Source: an uncultured Lachnospiraceae bacterium (GTDB lineage Bacteria > Bacillota > Clostridia > Lachnospirales > Lachnospiraceae). From it: a stretch of DNA of 46,039 bases. The position numbers and the translations under genes are program-made. Below the pieces are notes generated by a model. It was not told where the DNA came from. It was given only the letters and a program-made list of their open reading frames with translations, and ran no database searches. The stretch is from contig CAJLRL010000019.1 in assembly GCA_905209075.1 (NCBI GenBank), positions 1-46,039 of the forward strand, read 5' to 3'. The stretch's first letter is position 1. Each line of letters opens with the position of its first letter. Positions 6,759 through 16,151 of this stretch are shown piece by piece.

Positions 6759-9212
6759 ATGACAAAGAAAGAATTCAGAGAATATTTAAGTAAAGGTGCA
6801 ATAGTACTCGATGGTGCCACCGGAACAAATCTTATGGCAGCAGGAATGCCGATAGGGGTCTGCCCGGAAGCGTGGGTTATGGAACATCAGGATGTACTTT
6901 ATGATCTGCAGAGTGCATATGTAAAAGCCGGAACCAATATAGTGTATGCGCCTACTTTTACAGGAAATAGGATAAAGCTGGAAGAGTATGGGCTTGAAGA
7001 CCGCATAGAGGAGATAAATACAGAGCTTGTCAGATTATCAAAGCGTGCAGTGGACGGAAAAGCACTTGTCGCTGGGGATATGACAATGACAGGAAAGCAG
7101 CTTTTCCCGCTTGGGGATCTTATGTTTGAAGAACTGGTCGATGTATATAAAGAGCAGGCATCGATCCTTGACCATGCGGGCGCAGATCTTTTTGTTGTGG
7201 AAACGATGATGAGCCTGCAGGAATGCAGGGCTGCGGTCATTGCAATAAAAGAGGTCAGTGATCTTCCTATAATGGTAACTCTTTCTTATAATGAGGATGG
7301 GCGTACATTATTTGGAACGCCGCCGGAAACTGCGGTTGTTGTATTGCAATCACTTGGAGTGGATGCAATAGGAATCAATTGCTCTACAGGACCTATGGAA
7401 ATGGTAGAACTTGTAGAAAAAATGGCGCAGTATTCAACAGTACCGATCCTTGCAAAACCAAATGCAGGGCTTCCGGAACTCGAGGGCGACAAAACAGTAT
7501 ATAAGATGACGCCGCAGGAATTTGCGGATGCTGCAGTTGCGTTAGTAAATGCAGGAGCTTCAATCGTGGGCGGATGCTGTGGAACTACACCTGAACATAT
7601 AAAAGCACTTTCCGATGCTGTAAGAGAGCTTCCAATCAGAAAGCCGCTTGAAAGACACAGAAGAATACTTGCATCAGAAAGAAAAAATGTTGAGATAGAT
7701 CTCGACGGCGGATTTATTGTTGTAGGAGAGAGGATCAATCCTACAGGAAAGAAAAAACTTCAGGCTGAATTAAAGGAAGGAAAGCTTGATCTTGTGCGCC
7801 AGATGGCAATGGAACAGGAAGAAAATGGTGCAAAAATCCTTGATATAAATATGGGAATGAATGGAATTGATGAAAAAGAAATGATGAAATCGGTAATATA
7901 CGAGGTATCATCAACGGTGGATTGTCCGCTTTGCATTGATTCAAGTCATGTAGATGTGATAGAGGAAGCCCTTAAAATCTATCCGGGGCGGGCGCTTATC
8001 AATTCAATATCTCTTGAGAGTGAAAAGATTGAAAAACTCCTTCCTGTAGCTGCAAAATATGGAGCAATGTTTATACTGCTGCCACTTTCAGATGAGGGGC
8101 TTCCAAAGGATGCAGCGGAAAAACACCGTATAATAAATACTGTATATGATAAGGCTATGGCACTGGGGATGGCTCACGAGGATATTGTGGTTGATGGACT
8201 TGTTGCTACGATAGGAGCAAATCCGGATGCAGCAAAAGAATGTTATGAGACTATTTCATATTGCAAAAATGATAAGAAACTTCCGACTATATGTGGTCTT
8301 TCAAATATTTCATTCGGACTGCCTGAGAGAATGTATGTAAATACAGCGTTCCTTACGATGGCAATATGTAATGGACTTACAATGGCAATAGCAAATCCGT
8401 CACAGGAGCTTCTCATGAACGCTGCATTCTCATCGGATATGCTTCTTAACCGTCCAGATAGTGATATTGCTTATATAGAGCGCATGAATATGCTTGCGGA
8501 GAAAAAGGCGCAGTATGAAACTGTCGTTGTAAAAAAACAGCCGGATAGTGCAGCTGGAGACAGCGCAGGAACAAATACAAATGGTGGAAACGATGCTATA
8601 TTTCAGGCGGTTTTAAAGGGCAGCAAAGGATCGATCCTCGATGAGGTAAAAAAGGTTATAGATGCAGGTAAAAAACCGGATGAAATAATTAATGAAAGCC
8701 TTATACCGGCCATCAATGAAGTAGGCGAGCTTTTTAATAAAAAGAAATATTTCCTGCCGCAGCTTATCGGAAGTGCAAATACAATGAAACATGCGATAGA
8801 TTACCTTGAACCGCTTCTTGAAAAGAATGATACAGGTGAAAATATGCCTACACTTGTAATCGCAACGGTTGAGGGAGATATCCACGATATCGGAAAAAAT
8901 CTCGTTGTCCTTATGCTGAAGAATTATGGATATAATGTTATAGATATGGGAAAAGATGTTCCGTGTGAAGATATTGTAAATAAAGCAATAGAGGAAAATG
9001 CAGCAGTTATTGGACTGTCTGCGCTTATGACAACTACGATGCTCCGCATGAAAGATGTGATAGAATTGTGTAAAGAAAAAGGCTGCAGCAGCAAAGTGAT
9101 AATCGGAGGTGCCTGCATTACACAAAGCTATGCGGATGAGATAGGGGCTGATGGTTATTCTAAGGATGCAGCAGAATGTGTTAAACTTGTTGAAAAACTT
9201 TTACAGAAATAG
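6759..9212 (+). CDS. metH: B12-dependent methionine synthase (three-module, without reactivation domain)
   Basis: The enzyme methylates homocysteine from methyltetrahydrofolate through cobalamin. Residues about 1-290 form the homocysteine-binding barrel, with zinc ligands C208 (GINCST) and C273/C274 (GGCCGTT). Residues about 310-570 form the pterin-binding barrel, starting near GERINPTGKKK. Residues about 615-690 form the helical cobalamin cap. Residues about 695-817 form the B12-binding Rossmann domain, with D707-x-H709-x2-G712 supplying the lower axial histidine. The protein is 817 residues because the S-adenosylmethionine reactivation domain of the E. coli enzyme (about 1200 residues) is absent. 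That is normal in Clostridia, where a separate activation protein may serve; none is visible here. No SAM or B12 riboswitch is evident in the short upstream gap. Confidence 0.95.
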   Translation: MTKKEFREYLSKGAIVLDGATGTNLMAAGMPIGVCPEAWVMEHQDVLYDLQSAYVKAGTNIVYAPTFTGNRIKLEEYGLEDRIEEINTELVRLSKRAVDGKALVAGDMTMTGKQLFPLGDLMFEELVDVYKEQASILDHAGADLFVVETMMSLQECRAAVIAIKEVSDLPIMVTLSYNEDGRTLFGTPPETAVVVLQSLGVDAIGINCSTGPMEMVELVEKMAQYSTVPILAKPNAGLPELEGDKTVYKMTPQEFADAAVALVNAGASIVGGCCGTTPEHIKALSDAVRELPIRKPLERHRRILASERKNVEIDLDGGFIVVGERINPTGKKKLQAELKEGKLDLVRQMAMEQEENGAKILDINMGMNGIDEKEMMKSVIYEVSSTVDCPLCIDSSHVDVIEEALKIYPGRALINSISLESEKIEKLLPVAAKYGAMFILLPLSDEGLPKDAAEKHRIINTVYDKAMALGMAHEDIVVDGLVATIGANPDAAKECYETISYCKNDKKLPTICGLSNISFGLPERMYVNTAFLTMAICNGLTMAIANPSQELLMNAAFSSDMLLNRPDSDIAYIERMNMLAEKKAQYETVVVKKQPDSAAGDSAGTNTNGGNDAIFQAVLKGSKGSILDEVKKVIDAGKKPDEIINESLIPAINEVGELFNKKKYFLPQLIGSANTMKHAIDYLEPLLEKNDTGENMPTLVIATVEGDIHDIGKNLVVLMLKNYGYNVIDMGKDVPCEDIVNKAIEENAAVIGLSALMTTTMLRMKDVIELCKEKGCSSKVIIGGACITQSYADEIGADGYSKDAAECVKLVEKLLQK

Positions 9213-9323
9213 AAAATGCTGTGTAAGCCCACTCTCTGGGCGGTGTCTTGTCACAAAGGAATATGGAAAGTTTAAGTTATAAAAAATCATGTAAAAAGTT
9301 ACAAAAAAATATGTAAAAAAGTG

Positions 9324-9352
9324 TTGACAATTATGTGCCGTCTGTATATAAT
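9324..9352 (+). promoter_or_regulatory. Strong sigma-A promoter for the tRNA pair
   Basis: TTGACA (9324-9329), a 17-bp spacer and TATAAT (9347-9352) match both consensus hexamers exactly. The start would be near 9359, about 31 bases before tRNA-Val. The rest of the metH-tRNA gap (9213-9323) holds only a weak GCCCA/TGGGC hairpin (9227-9241) without a T run. Confidence 0.9.
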
Positions 9353-9389
9353 AATCAAGTCGGTTGATGAAACAAACGGCACAAGATAT

Positions 9390-9462
9390 GGGATCTTAGC
9401 TCAGCTGGGAGAGCATCTGCCTTACAAGCAGAGGGTCACAGGTTCGAGCCCTGTAGGTCCCA
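9390..9462 (+). tRNA. tRNA-Val (anticodon TAC)
   Basis: The sequence folds as a full cloverleaf. The acceptor GGGATCT pairs with AGGTCCC (one T-G wobble). The D arm is GCTCAGCTGGGAGAGC, and the anticodon loop CTTACAA gives TAC. The T arm contains GGTTCGAGCC, followed by discriminator A. CCA is not encoded. It is followed 26 bp later by tRNA-Met on the same transcript. Confidence 0.95.
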
Positions 9463-9488
9463 TCCTTTTAAAGGTATCAATCAAATAT

Positions 9489-9562
9489 GGCGAGGTGGCT
9501 CAACTGGCTAGAGCGTCCGGTTCATACCCGGGAGGTTGAGAGTTCGAGTCTCTCCCTCGCTA
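9489..9562 (+). tRNA. tRNA-Met (anticodon CAT, elongator type)
   Basis: The cloverleaf has acceptor GGCGAGG paired with CCTCGCT (a G-T pair at 1-72), anticodon loop TTCATAC and T arm AGTTCGAGTCT. The anticodon stem lacks the three consecutive G-C pairs and the C1-A72 mismatch of an initiator. The sequence resembles elongator Met rather than the lysidine-modified Ile tRNA, but this isotype call is by similarity only. CCA is not encoded. Confidence 0.9.
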
Positions 9563-9565
9563 CTA

Positions 9566-9592
9566 AAAGGACATCATTGATGTCTTTTTTTA
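9566..9592 (+). terminator. Rho-independent terminator after the tRNA pair
   Basis: The stem GACATC/GATGTC around an ATT loop (9570-9584) is followed by a T run and preceded by A residues. Confidence 0.85.
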
Positions 9593-9622
9593 TTTGGTTA
9601 AATACCTATATGAAATCAGAAA

Positions 9623-9660
9623 AAGGTATCATTGCATTGTAAATTGCCAAATGATACCTT
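9623..9660 (-). terminator. Minus-strand terminator of the diguanylate cyclase gene
   Basis: Bases 9623-9633 and 9650-9660 form a perfect 11-bp inverted repeat with a 16-nt loop. On the minus strand the stem is followed by a short T run (complement of 9621-9626). It lies 13 bases beyond the stop codon of the minus-strand gene. Confidence 0.7.
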
Positions 9661-9672
9661 ATGACTTTTTGA

Positions 9673-10533
9673 TCATATATATTCTCTGCTGAAAATACCG
9701 GATTTCATTTCTCTTTTATGGTCATACATTAATTGATCACATTCATCTATGGCACGCCATATATCATCGATCTGTTCATAAAATCTATATCCGATAGCTG
9801 CCTCGTTTGTCTGGTTTAGTGCAGACCGCATCTTATCGCAGATACTTAAATAAATGTCTTTTTGCTGATGAAGTGATATCACAACAAATTCATCACCGCC
9901 TACACGGTAGATAAAAGATTGCGGAAATTGAAGCCGGAGAAGCTTGACAAAGTTTCTAAGGAGTTCGTCACCGGCCTTATGTCCATAAGTATCATTTACA
10001 GATTTGAGATTATTCAGGTCAAAAAATGCGACACCAAAATTTTGCTCTGCAGAAAGCCGTACCTCATTTTCCTGAAGATAAAGCCTGTTATATACTTCTG
10101 TAAGTGTATCGAAATATGCTTTTCGTTCAAGAGAAGAGTCGCTGATCACAACAGAATCGCTGGCTGCCTGTTCGTGATTGCGGATTATACACCCACACAT
10201 ACCAGGCTCTACATAAAATGCCTCAACTGTAAGCTTGCGATTTATTATAGTGCTGTCACTTTCAACGTATCGTACTTTTTTACTGCTTGCAACATCATAA
10301 AAAAGATTAAGCCAGAATGGTTCGCCGATTTTGCCAAATACTTCGTTAAAAGTATGACCGATAAGTTCTGACTGGTTGTGTCCTACGAACATCCCAAAAG
10401 AATGATTGACATACATATATCTGAAATCCGCTGATTTTCCATCTTTTATAATAGGTTCGACAAGGAAAAAACAGCTTGGATATTCGTCAAAAACCTGTTT
10501 TAATGTTATTTTTCTTTCTTTACGTTCTTGCAT
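9673..10533 (-). CDS. PAS-like/GGDEF diguanylate cyclase
   Basis: This predicted cytosolic enzyme makes the second messenger cyclic di-GMP from two GTP. Residues about 10-120 look like a PAS sensor fold (DEYPSCFFLVEPI, then YMYVNHSFGMFVG). Residues about 135-286 are the GGDEF domain, with DTLTEVYNR at its start, FDLNNLKSVNDTYGH, and an intact active-site RVGGDEFVV. The residues before GGDEF (RLQFPQSFIYR) lack the RxxD product-inhibition site, so feedback inhibition is probably absent. There is no transmembrane segment. The start has GAGGAA on the minus strand a few bases upstream. It is monocistronic, with its own terminator. Confidence 0.93.
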   Translation of the reverse strand: MQERKERKITLKQVFDEYPSCFFLVEPIIKDGKSADFRYMYVNHSFGMFVGHNQSELIGHTFNEVFGKIGEPFWLNLFYDVASSKKVRYVESDSTIINRKLTVEAFYVEPGMCGCIIRNHEQAASDSVVISDSSLERKAYFDTLTEVYNRLYLQENEVRLSAEQNFGVAFFDLNNLKSVNDTYGHKAGDELLRNFVKLLRLQFPQSFIYRVGGDEFVVISLHQQKDIYLSICDKMRSALNQTNEAAIGYRFYEQIDDIWRAIDECDQLMYDHKREMKSGIFSREYI

Positions 10534-10660
10534 TGTAAATTCCTCGTTTTAATTTAGCTGTTTATAATTTATAATATAAATATAATTTTATCACTTTAAA
10601 TACATATCGGCAATAAAAAAGGATGTATAATAGTAAGAATCAAAGTTAGGAGAGCAGGAT

Positions 10661-11716
10661 ATGTTAAGACCGAAGATCGGGCTGGACTGGGATGATGTGA
10701 CAGCACCATTTAATGAAATCGCAGTAGAGATGGCGAATGAAAAATACAATATTAAACCGCCGCTTATGCTTTCGGATATTGAATCATGGGAAAATACAGG
10801 AAGAGCATCTGTGATCAAAGAATTCTATAATGATCCGGAGCTTTATGAAAAACAAAAACCATCCGAAGAAACGAAGAATATGATAAGGAAGCTGATGGAT
10901 ATAGCAGAGGTATATTTTATTACAGCTGTGGCACCGGCATTTATGGGGGTCAGAGCAAGACAGATTATGGAGGCATTTCCGGAGTTTCCACAGGAAAATA
11001 TCATACTCGGCAACGCAAAAAATCTTGTGCAGTTTGATATCATACTTGATGATGCGATTCATAATGTACTCGAAACACCGGCAACATACCCGGTGCTCAT
11101 GAGAAAACCATGGAACAGAAAAATGACAGGTCTTTTGTCGGTAAATAATATAACAGAATTTGTGTATCTTGTCGAACAGATAATAAGTGCATCATTATAT
11201 AGAAACAAAAAGACGATAAAACCATCTGTGATTGCTCTTGTGGGACCATCAGGATCAGGAAAAACCCAGCTTGCTGAAAAAATGTGTAGTATGGAAAAAT
11301 TTGAAAATCCTAAAACATATTGTACAAAAAAAAGCAGCAAGCACAGATATATTCCGGAAGAAGAATTTGAAAAACAGAATTTTTTTGAAAAAACAAGATA
11401 TGCAGGAATCCAGTACGGAACGAAGAAGGAAGATATAGAGGATGTCCTTTTAAGAGGAAAATATGCGGTTATGCCGCTTGATATGTGTGGTGCGATCGCA
11501 ATGAAAAGACATTTCCCTACAACGATCATATACGTTGCCCGGGATAAGGAAGTTTTAATAAAGGATATAATTGAGCAGGATTATCCGGTTGAAGAAAAAA
11601 CGCTGCGCATATTATCTATAGATGCAGAAAAAAGAAACCGCCAGATATGTGATCATGTTGTATATAACGGAACAATAGAGGAGGGGGCTGAAAATCTGCT
11701 AGGATGCATATCATGA
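10661..11716 (+). CDS. Fusion of an NT5C-type HAD nucleotidase-like domain and a guanylate-kinase-like domain
   Basis: The protein has two recognisable parts in 351 residues. Residues about 1-175 start with LDWDDVT, a HAD nucleophile motif like that of the NT5C (deoxyribonucleotidase) family, followed by FITAVAP (motif II) and ILDDAIHN near the end of the domain. Residues about 185-345 contain the P-loop GPSGSGKT (G195 to T202), then TYCTKKSSKHRYIPEEEFE and YAGIQYGTKKEDIEDVLLRGK, the order and spacing seen in guanylate kinases. A nucleotide phosphatase joined to a nucleoside-monophosphate kinase suggests nucleotide-pool balancing or sanitation, but the substrate is inference. It has a clear SD (AGGAGAG) and ends 109 bp before argH, which has its own promoter. 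Confidence 0.75.
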   Translation: MLRPKIGLDWDDVTAPFNEIAVEMANEKYNIKPPLMLSDIESWENTGRASVIKEFYNDPELYEKQKPSEETKNMIRKLMDIAEVYFITAVAPAFMGVRARQIMEAFPEFPQENIILGNAKNLVQFDIILDDAIHNVLETPATYPVLMRKPWNRKMTGLLSVNNITEFVYLVEQIISASLYRNKKTIKPSVIALVGPSGSGKTQLAEKMCSMEKFENPKTYCTKKSSKHRYIPEEEFEKQNFFEKTRYAGIQYGTKKEDIEDVLLRGKYAVMPLDMCGAIAMKRHFPTTIIYVARDKEVLIKDIIEQDYPVEEKTLRILSIDAEKRNRQICDHVVYNGTIEEGAENLLGCIS

Positions 11717-11735
11717 TCATTTTTGAGAAAACATG

Positions 11736-11764
11736 TTGATTAGATACTAAAAGTATTATATAAT
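11736..11764 (+). promoter_or_regulatory. Sigma-A promoter upstream of argH
   Basis: TTGATT (11736-11741), a 17-bp spacer and TATAAT (11759-11764). The predicted start is near 11771, giving a leader of about 55 nt. Confidence 0.7.
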
Positions 11765-11825
11765 TTAGCACAGTAAAGTGTGCAATCGTAAAAGCATGCA
11801 TAAACAAAAGCAAGGAGGAACACTC

Positions 11826-13220
11826 ATGGCACAGTTATGGGGAGGACGTTTCACAAAGGAGACAGATCAGCTCGTTTATAATTTTAATGCGTCCATTTCA
11901 TTTGATCAGAAATTTTACAAAGAAGATATAGAAGGCAGTATTGCTCATGTGAAAATGCTTGGAAAACAGGGAATCATCACGGATAAAGAAAGTGATGATA
12001 TTCAAAAATGCCTTGGGCAGATACTAAAAGATGTAGAATCCGGAAAGCTTGAGATAAGCTCAAAATACGAGGATATCCATAGCTTTGTTGAGGCAACACT
12101 TATTGACAGACTCGGTGATACAGGCAAAAAACTGCATACCGGACGAAGTAGAAATGATCAAGTTGCCCTTGACATGAGATTGTTTACAAGAAAGACGGTA
12201 AAAGAGACTGATGATGAATTAAAAGAACTTCTTGCAGTTATCTTAAAGATCATGAAGAAAAATACACAGACAATAATGCCTGGCTTTACGCATTTACAGA
12301 AGGCGCAGCCGATCACACTCGCACATCACATGGGAGCATATTTTGAGATGTTTAAGCGTGACAGACAGCGTTTATGTGACATTTATAAGAGAATGAACTA
12401 TTGTCCTCTTGGTTCAGGTGCTCTTGCAGGAACTACCTATCCGCTCGACAGGGATTATACAGCAAGTCTTTTAGATTTTTACGGACCGACACAAAACAGC
12501 ATGGACGGAGTTTCGGACAGAGATTATCTGATAGAATTTTTAGCTGCACTTTCTACAATAATGATGCATCTTTCACGTTTTTCTGAGGAAATCATTATCT
12601 GGAATTCGAATGAGTACCAGTTCGTTGAAATTGATGATGCATACAGTACAGGAAGCAGTATTATGCCACAGAAAAAAAATCCTGATATTGCAGAGCTTGT
12701 AAGGGGAAAGACAGGACGTGTGTATGGTGCACTTATGTCACTCCTTACTACAATGAAGGGTATTCCTCTTGCATATAATAAAGACATGCAGGAGGATAAA
12801 GAACTTGCATTTGATGCGTTTGATACAGCAAAAGGATGTATAGCTTTATTTACGGGAATGCTTGATACAATAAAATTCAATAAGGATGTCATGAGAAAGA
12901 GTGCAAACAATGGTTTTACAAATGCCACAGACGCTGCCGATTATCTCGTAAAAAAAGGAGTACCATTCAGGGATGCCCATGGTATCGTGGGAAGGATCGT
13001 GCTTTATTGTATTGAAAAGGGAATTGCCATTGATGATATGAGCATAGATGAACTCAAAGCGGTTTCACCTGTATTTGAAGATGACGTATATGATGCGATT
13101 TCAATGGAGACATGTGTAAGCACAAGATGTACAATAGGTGCTCCATCAAAGACTGCCATGGACAAAGCAATTGCATCATATGATGAGTATATGAGCCAAA
13201 ACTGGCAGGATGAAGTATAG
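11826..13220 (+). CDS. argH: Argininosuccinate lyase
   Basis: ArgH cleaves argininosuccinate to arginine and fumarate, the last step of arginine biosynthesis. The fumarase/aspartase-superfamily signature GSSIMPQKKNPD is present (about residue 277), as are the N-terminal LWGGRF and the TGRSRNDQVA segment. The length of 464 is normal. I chose ATG 11826 over an in-frame ATG 16 codons upstream because AAGGAGG lies six bases before it and it gives the conserved start MAQLWGGRF. No argG is adjacent, so the pathway genes are dispersed. Confidence 0.97.
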   Translation: MAQLWGGRFTKETDQLVYNFNASISFDQKFYKEDIEGSIAHVKMLGKQGIITDKESDDIQKCLGQILKDVESGKLEISSKYEDIHSFVEATLIDRLGDTGKKLHTGRSRNDQVALDMRLFTRKTVKETDDELKELLAVILKIMKKNTQTIMPGFTHLQKAQPITLAHHMGAYFEMFKRDRQRLCDIYKRMNYCPLGSGALAGTTYPLDRDYTASLLDFYGPTQNSMDGVSDRDYLIEFLAALSTIMMHLSRFSEEIIIWNSNEYQFVEIDDAYSTGSSIMPQKKNPDIAELVRGKTGRVYGALMSLLTTMKGIPLAYNKDMQEDKELAFDAFDTAKGCIALFTGMLDTIKFNKDVMRKSANNGFTNATDAADYLVKKGVPFRDAHGIVGRIVLYCIEKGIAIDDMSIDELKAVSPVFEDDVYDAISMETCVSTRCTIGAPSKTAMDKAIASYDEYMSQNWQDEV

Positions 13221-13281
13221 TATTTGTGCAAAATATATAAAAAAATGTGATAAATATTATTTATTTAATATAGTTTTTTCC

Positions 13282-13310
13282 TTGTTTTTCTTACGAGATT
13301 CAAGTAATAT
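13282..13310 (+). promoter_or_regulatory. Probable promoter and long leader of asd
   Basis: TTGTTT (13282-13287), a 17-bp spacer and TAATAT (13305-13310). The resulting leader would be about 110 nt (13317-13428). I looked for a lysine riboswitch or T-box in it and could not match either. Confidence 0.5.
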
Positions 13311-13428
13311 ATTTCCTATAAAGACAGTTGTACGCGATAGACGGACTTAGATGCTATGGCAGCTTTAAAAGTAACTGGATCGTGAATATCGGTCATTTAA
13401 ATATTTAGAAATAAGGGAGATTAGAGTA

Positions 13429-14520
13429 ATGAGTGAAAAGCTTAAAGTTGGTATTCTTGGTGGAACAGGTATGGTAGGACAGAGATTTATTTCTCTTCTT
13501 GAAAACCATCCGTGGTTCGAGGTTACGACAATTGCTGCAAGCCCAAGAAGTGCAGGAAAGACATATGAGGATGCTGTCGGAGACAGATGGAAAATGGATA
13601 CTCCAATGCCAGAGGCAGTAAAGAAGATTGTTGTCAAAAATGTAAACGAAGTAGAAAATGTCGCTTCAGAAGTTGATTTCGTATTTTCAGCAGTTGATAT
13701 GTCAAAGGACGAAATTAAAAAAATCGAGGAAGCATATGCAAAGACAGAAACGCCTGTAGTTTCAAATAACAGTGCGCACAGATGGACTCCGGATGTGCCG
13801 ATGGTAGTGCCGGAAATCAATCCACAGCACATGGAAGTTATCAAATATCAGAAAGAACGTCTCGGAACAAAGAGAGGCTTTGTAGCGGTTAAACCTAACT
13901 GTTCGATCCAGTCATATGCCCCGGTTCTTACTGCATGGAAAGAGTTTGAGCCATATGAGGTTGTGGCTACAACATATCAGGCAATATCAGGTGCAGGAAA
14001 GACATTTAAGGATTGGCCGGAGATGGTTGGAAACATTATTCCATTCATCGGTGGTGAGGAAGAAAAATCTGAGAAAGAGCCACTTCGTCTCTGGGGATAT
14101 GTAGATGATGAGAAAAAGAAAATCGTTCCTGCAGAATCACCTGTTATCACATGTCAGTGTATCCGTGTTCCAGTATTGAACGGGCATACAGCAGCGGTAT
14201 TTGTTAAGTTTAAAAAGAAACCTACAAAAGAGCAGCTTATCGAAGCATTGGAGAAATTCAGCGGAGTGCCACAGGAGCTTGGTCTTCCAAGTGCTCCAAA
14301 GCAGTTCATCAGATATTGTGAGGAGGAAAACAGACCACAGGTATCACTTGATGTAAATTATGAGAACGGAATGGGAATTAGTATCGGACGTCTCAGAGAA
14401 GATACAGTTTACGATTGGAAGTTTGTAGGACTTTCACACAATACTGTCCGTGGTGCAGCGGGAGGAGCAGTGCTTTGTGCAGAACTCTTAAAGGCACAGG
14501 GATATATCACAAAAAAATAA
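13429..14520 (+). CDS. asd: Aspartate-semialdehyde dehydrogenase
   Basis: Asd reduces aspartyl phosphate to aspartate semialdehyde with NADPH, the branch point to lysine, diaminopimelate, threonine and methionine. The Rossmann motif GILGGTGMVGQRF is at residues 9-21 and the nucleophile C158 lies in KPNCSIQSY. The C-terminal HNTVRGAAGGAVLCAELL is conserved. The length (363) and sequence style match the archaeal/yeast-like subgroup rather than the E. coli type. The SD is AAGGGAG. A terminator-like hairpin follows. Confidence 0.96.
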   Translation: MSEKLKVGILGGTGMVGQRFISLLENHPWFEVTTIAASPRSAGKTYEDAVGDRWKMDTPMPEAVKKIVVKNVNEVENVASEVDFVFSAVDMSKDEIKKIEEAYAKTETPVVSNNSAHRWTPDVPMVVPEINPQHMEVIKYQKERLGTKRGFVAVKPNCSIQSYAPVLTAWKEFEPYEVVATTYQAISGAGKTFKDWPEMVGNIIPFIGGEEEKSEKEPLRLWGYVDDEKKKIVPAESPVITCQCIRVPVLNGHTAAVFVKFKKKPTKEQLIEALEKFSGVPQELGLPSAPKQFIRYCEEENRPQVSLDVNYENGMGISIGRLREDTVYDWKFVGLSHNTVRGAAGGAVLCAELLKAQGYITKK

Positions 14521-14552
14521 ATAATGTAAAGCTGTAAAGTTTATATATGAAG

Positions 14553-14611
14553 AAACCGGTTGTTTTTTGACCTGCAGGGAGTTGCAGAGACAAAAATATG
14601 CCGGTTTTTTT
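14553..14611 (+). terminator. Terminator-like hairpin after asd
   Basis: AAACCGG (14553-14559) pairs with CCGGTTT (14601-14607), enclosing an inner CTGCA/TGCAG pairing, and continues into a run of seven T. The large loop makes it weaker than the other terminators here. The rest of the gap up to the MATE gene (14612-14744) shows nothing clear. Confidence 0.6.
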
Positions 14612-14744
14612 ATGCCGGATAAAATTATCTTTAGGATTTCGGACTTATTAATCTTGCAAATACAATACATAGTGGTAAAATTGTTACAGGTTAAAATTTA
14701 TTACCTGAATATCAGAATAAATATGCAAAAAGGGTAAATGTTTT

Positions 14745-16109
14745 ATGGAAAAAAATAAATTTGAAATTGATATGTGTAATGGACCGATAATGAGTAAACT
14801 GATTTCATTCTCGGTGCCTCTTATTTTGTCAGGAATGCTGCAGCTTATGTTTAATGCAGTTGATATTATTGTTGTCGGACAATTCAGCGGAAGTACATCA
14901 CTTGCAGCGGTCGGGTCTACAACAGCGCTTATAAATGTTTTTGTGAATCTGTTTATGGGAATATCACTGGGAGCGAATGTTGTTTCTGCCAGATGCTATG
15001 CTATGGGACGCAGGGAGGAAATGTCAAAAACAGTACATACTGCTATAACTATTGCGCTTGTGAGTGGGATAATAATGGCTGTAATAGGTGTTATTTTCGC
15101 AAAGGGAGCACTGCTTCTTATGGGAACACCGGAAAATGTTATAAATTTATCTACATTGTATATGCGTATATATTTTCTGGGAATGCCATTTTTTATGTTA
15201 TATAATTATGGAGCTGCAATTCTAAGGGCGGTGGGAGATACAAAGCGGCCACTTATTTTTCTTGTAATATCAGGATGTATAAATGCCGGGATAAATATGC
15301 TTCTTGTAATTGTATTTGATATGGGGGTTGCAGGTGTTGCAATAGGAACGGTGATATCGCAGTTCGTATCATGCGCACTGGTAATAAACTGTCTTTACAG
15401 GACAAAGAGCAGTTATCAGCTTAGGTTTTCTAAACTAAAGATTGAAAAAGATTATATGATACAGATATTCCAGGTTGGTGTTCCTGCAGGAATACAAAGT
15501 ATGGTGATCAATTTCTCGAATGCTCTTCTCCAGTCATCGGTAAATTCATTCGGTTCAGTTGCAATGGCAGGATACACAGCTGCAAACAATGTACTTGGAT
15601 TTTTATATGTATCTGTTAATTCTATAACACAGGCCTGTATGAGCTTTACAAGCCAGAATTACGCAGTAGGAAAACATAAAAGAATGGATAGGGTCCTTAT
15701 CGACTGTATAGTTTTGTCTATATCTGTTGCCCTGATATTGGGTGGAGGTGCTTATCTTTTTGGAACATATATACTTAATATCTATACATCTGATGCAGAC
15801 GTTATAAAATGTGGACTTGAAATCTTATCCATAACAACTGTTCCATATTTCTTTTGTGGAATAATGGATCTGTTTCCGGGTGCATTAAGGGGAATGGGGT
15901 ATTCAACAATCCCGATGATACTTTCAATAATAGGTACGGTAGGGATCCGGATCTTATGGATATTTGTGTTTTTCCCTATGCATAGATCGTTATATTTTCT
16001 TTTTATTTCATATCCTGGATCGTGGATAGCAACAATAGTTATGCAGGTTATATGCTATATGCTTGTGAGAAAGAAAATTGCATCGCAAGGTACTTTATCG
16101 AATGATTAA
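14745..16109 (+). CDS. MATE-family multidrug/metabolite efflux transporter
   Basis: This 454-residue integral membrane protein has about twelve hydrophobic helices in two homologous halves, typical of MATE antiporters, which export cationic drugs or metabolites in exchange for Na+ or H+. The N-terminal PLILSGMLQLMFNAVDIIVVG is the family signature. It is followed by the GAAILRAVGDTKRPLIF loop and a second-half VGVPAGIQSMVINFSNALLQ segment. Substrate and coupling ion cannot be predicted. It is followed by the ATPase and topB genes with short gaps; whether it is cotranscribed with them is uncertain. Confidence 0.95.
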   Translation: MEKNKFEIDMCNGPIMSKLISFSVPLILSGMLQLMFNAVDIIVVGQFSGSTSLAAVGSTTALINVFVNLFMGISLGANVVSARCYAMGRREEMSKTVHTAITIALVSGIIMAVIGVIFAKGALLLMGTPENVINLSTLYMRIYFLGMPFFMLYNYGAAILRAVGDTKRPLIFLVISGCINAGINMLLVIVFDMGVAGVAIGTVISQFVSCALVINCLYRTKSSYQLRFSKLKIEKDYMIQIFQVGVPAGIQSMVINFSNALLQSSVNSFGSVAMAGYTAANNVLGFLYVSVNSITQACMSFTSQNYAVGKHKRMDRVLIDCIVLSISVALILGGGAYLFGTYILNIYTSDADVIKCGLEILSITTVPYFFCGIMDLFPGALRGMGYSTIPMILSIIGTVGIRILWIFVFFPMHRSLYFLFISYPGSWIATIVMQVICYMLVRKKIASQGTLSND

Positions 16110-16151
16110 ATTGTGATATAATTAATATATTCGTTTTACATGGAGGATAAT

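Noticed and set aside
13317..13428. Lysine riboswitch or T-box in the asd leader
   Set aside because: The leader is only about 110 nt and no conserved core or terminator/antiterminator pair could be recognised.
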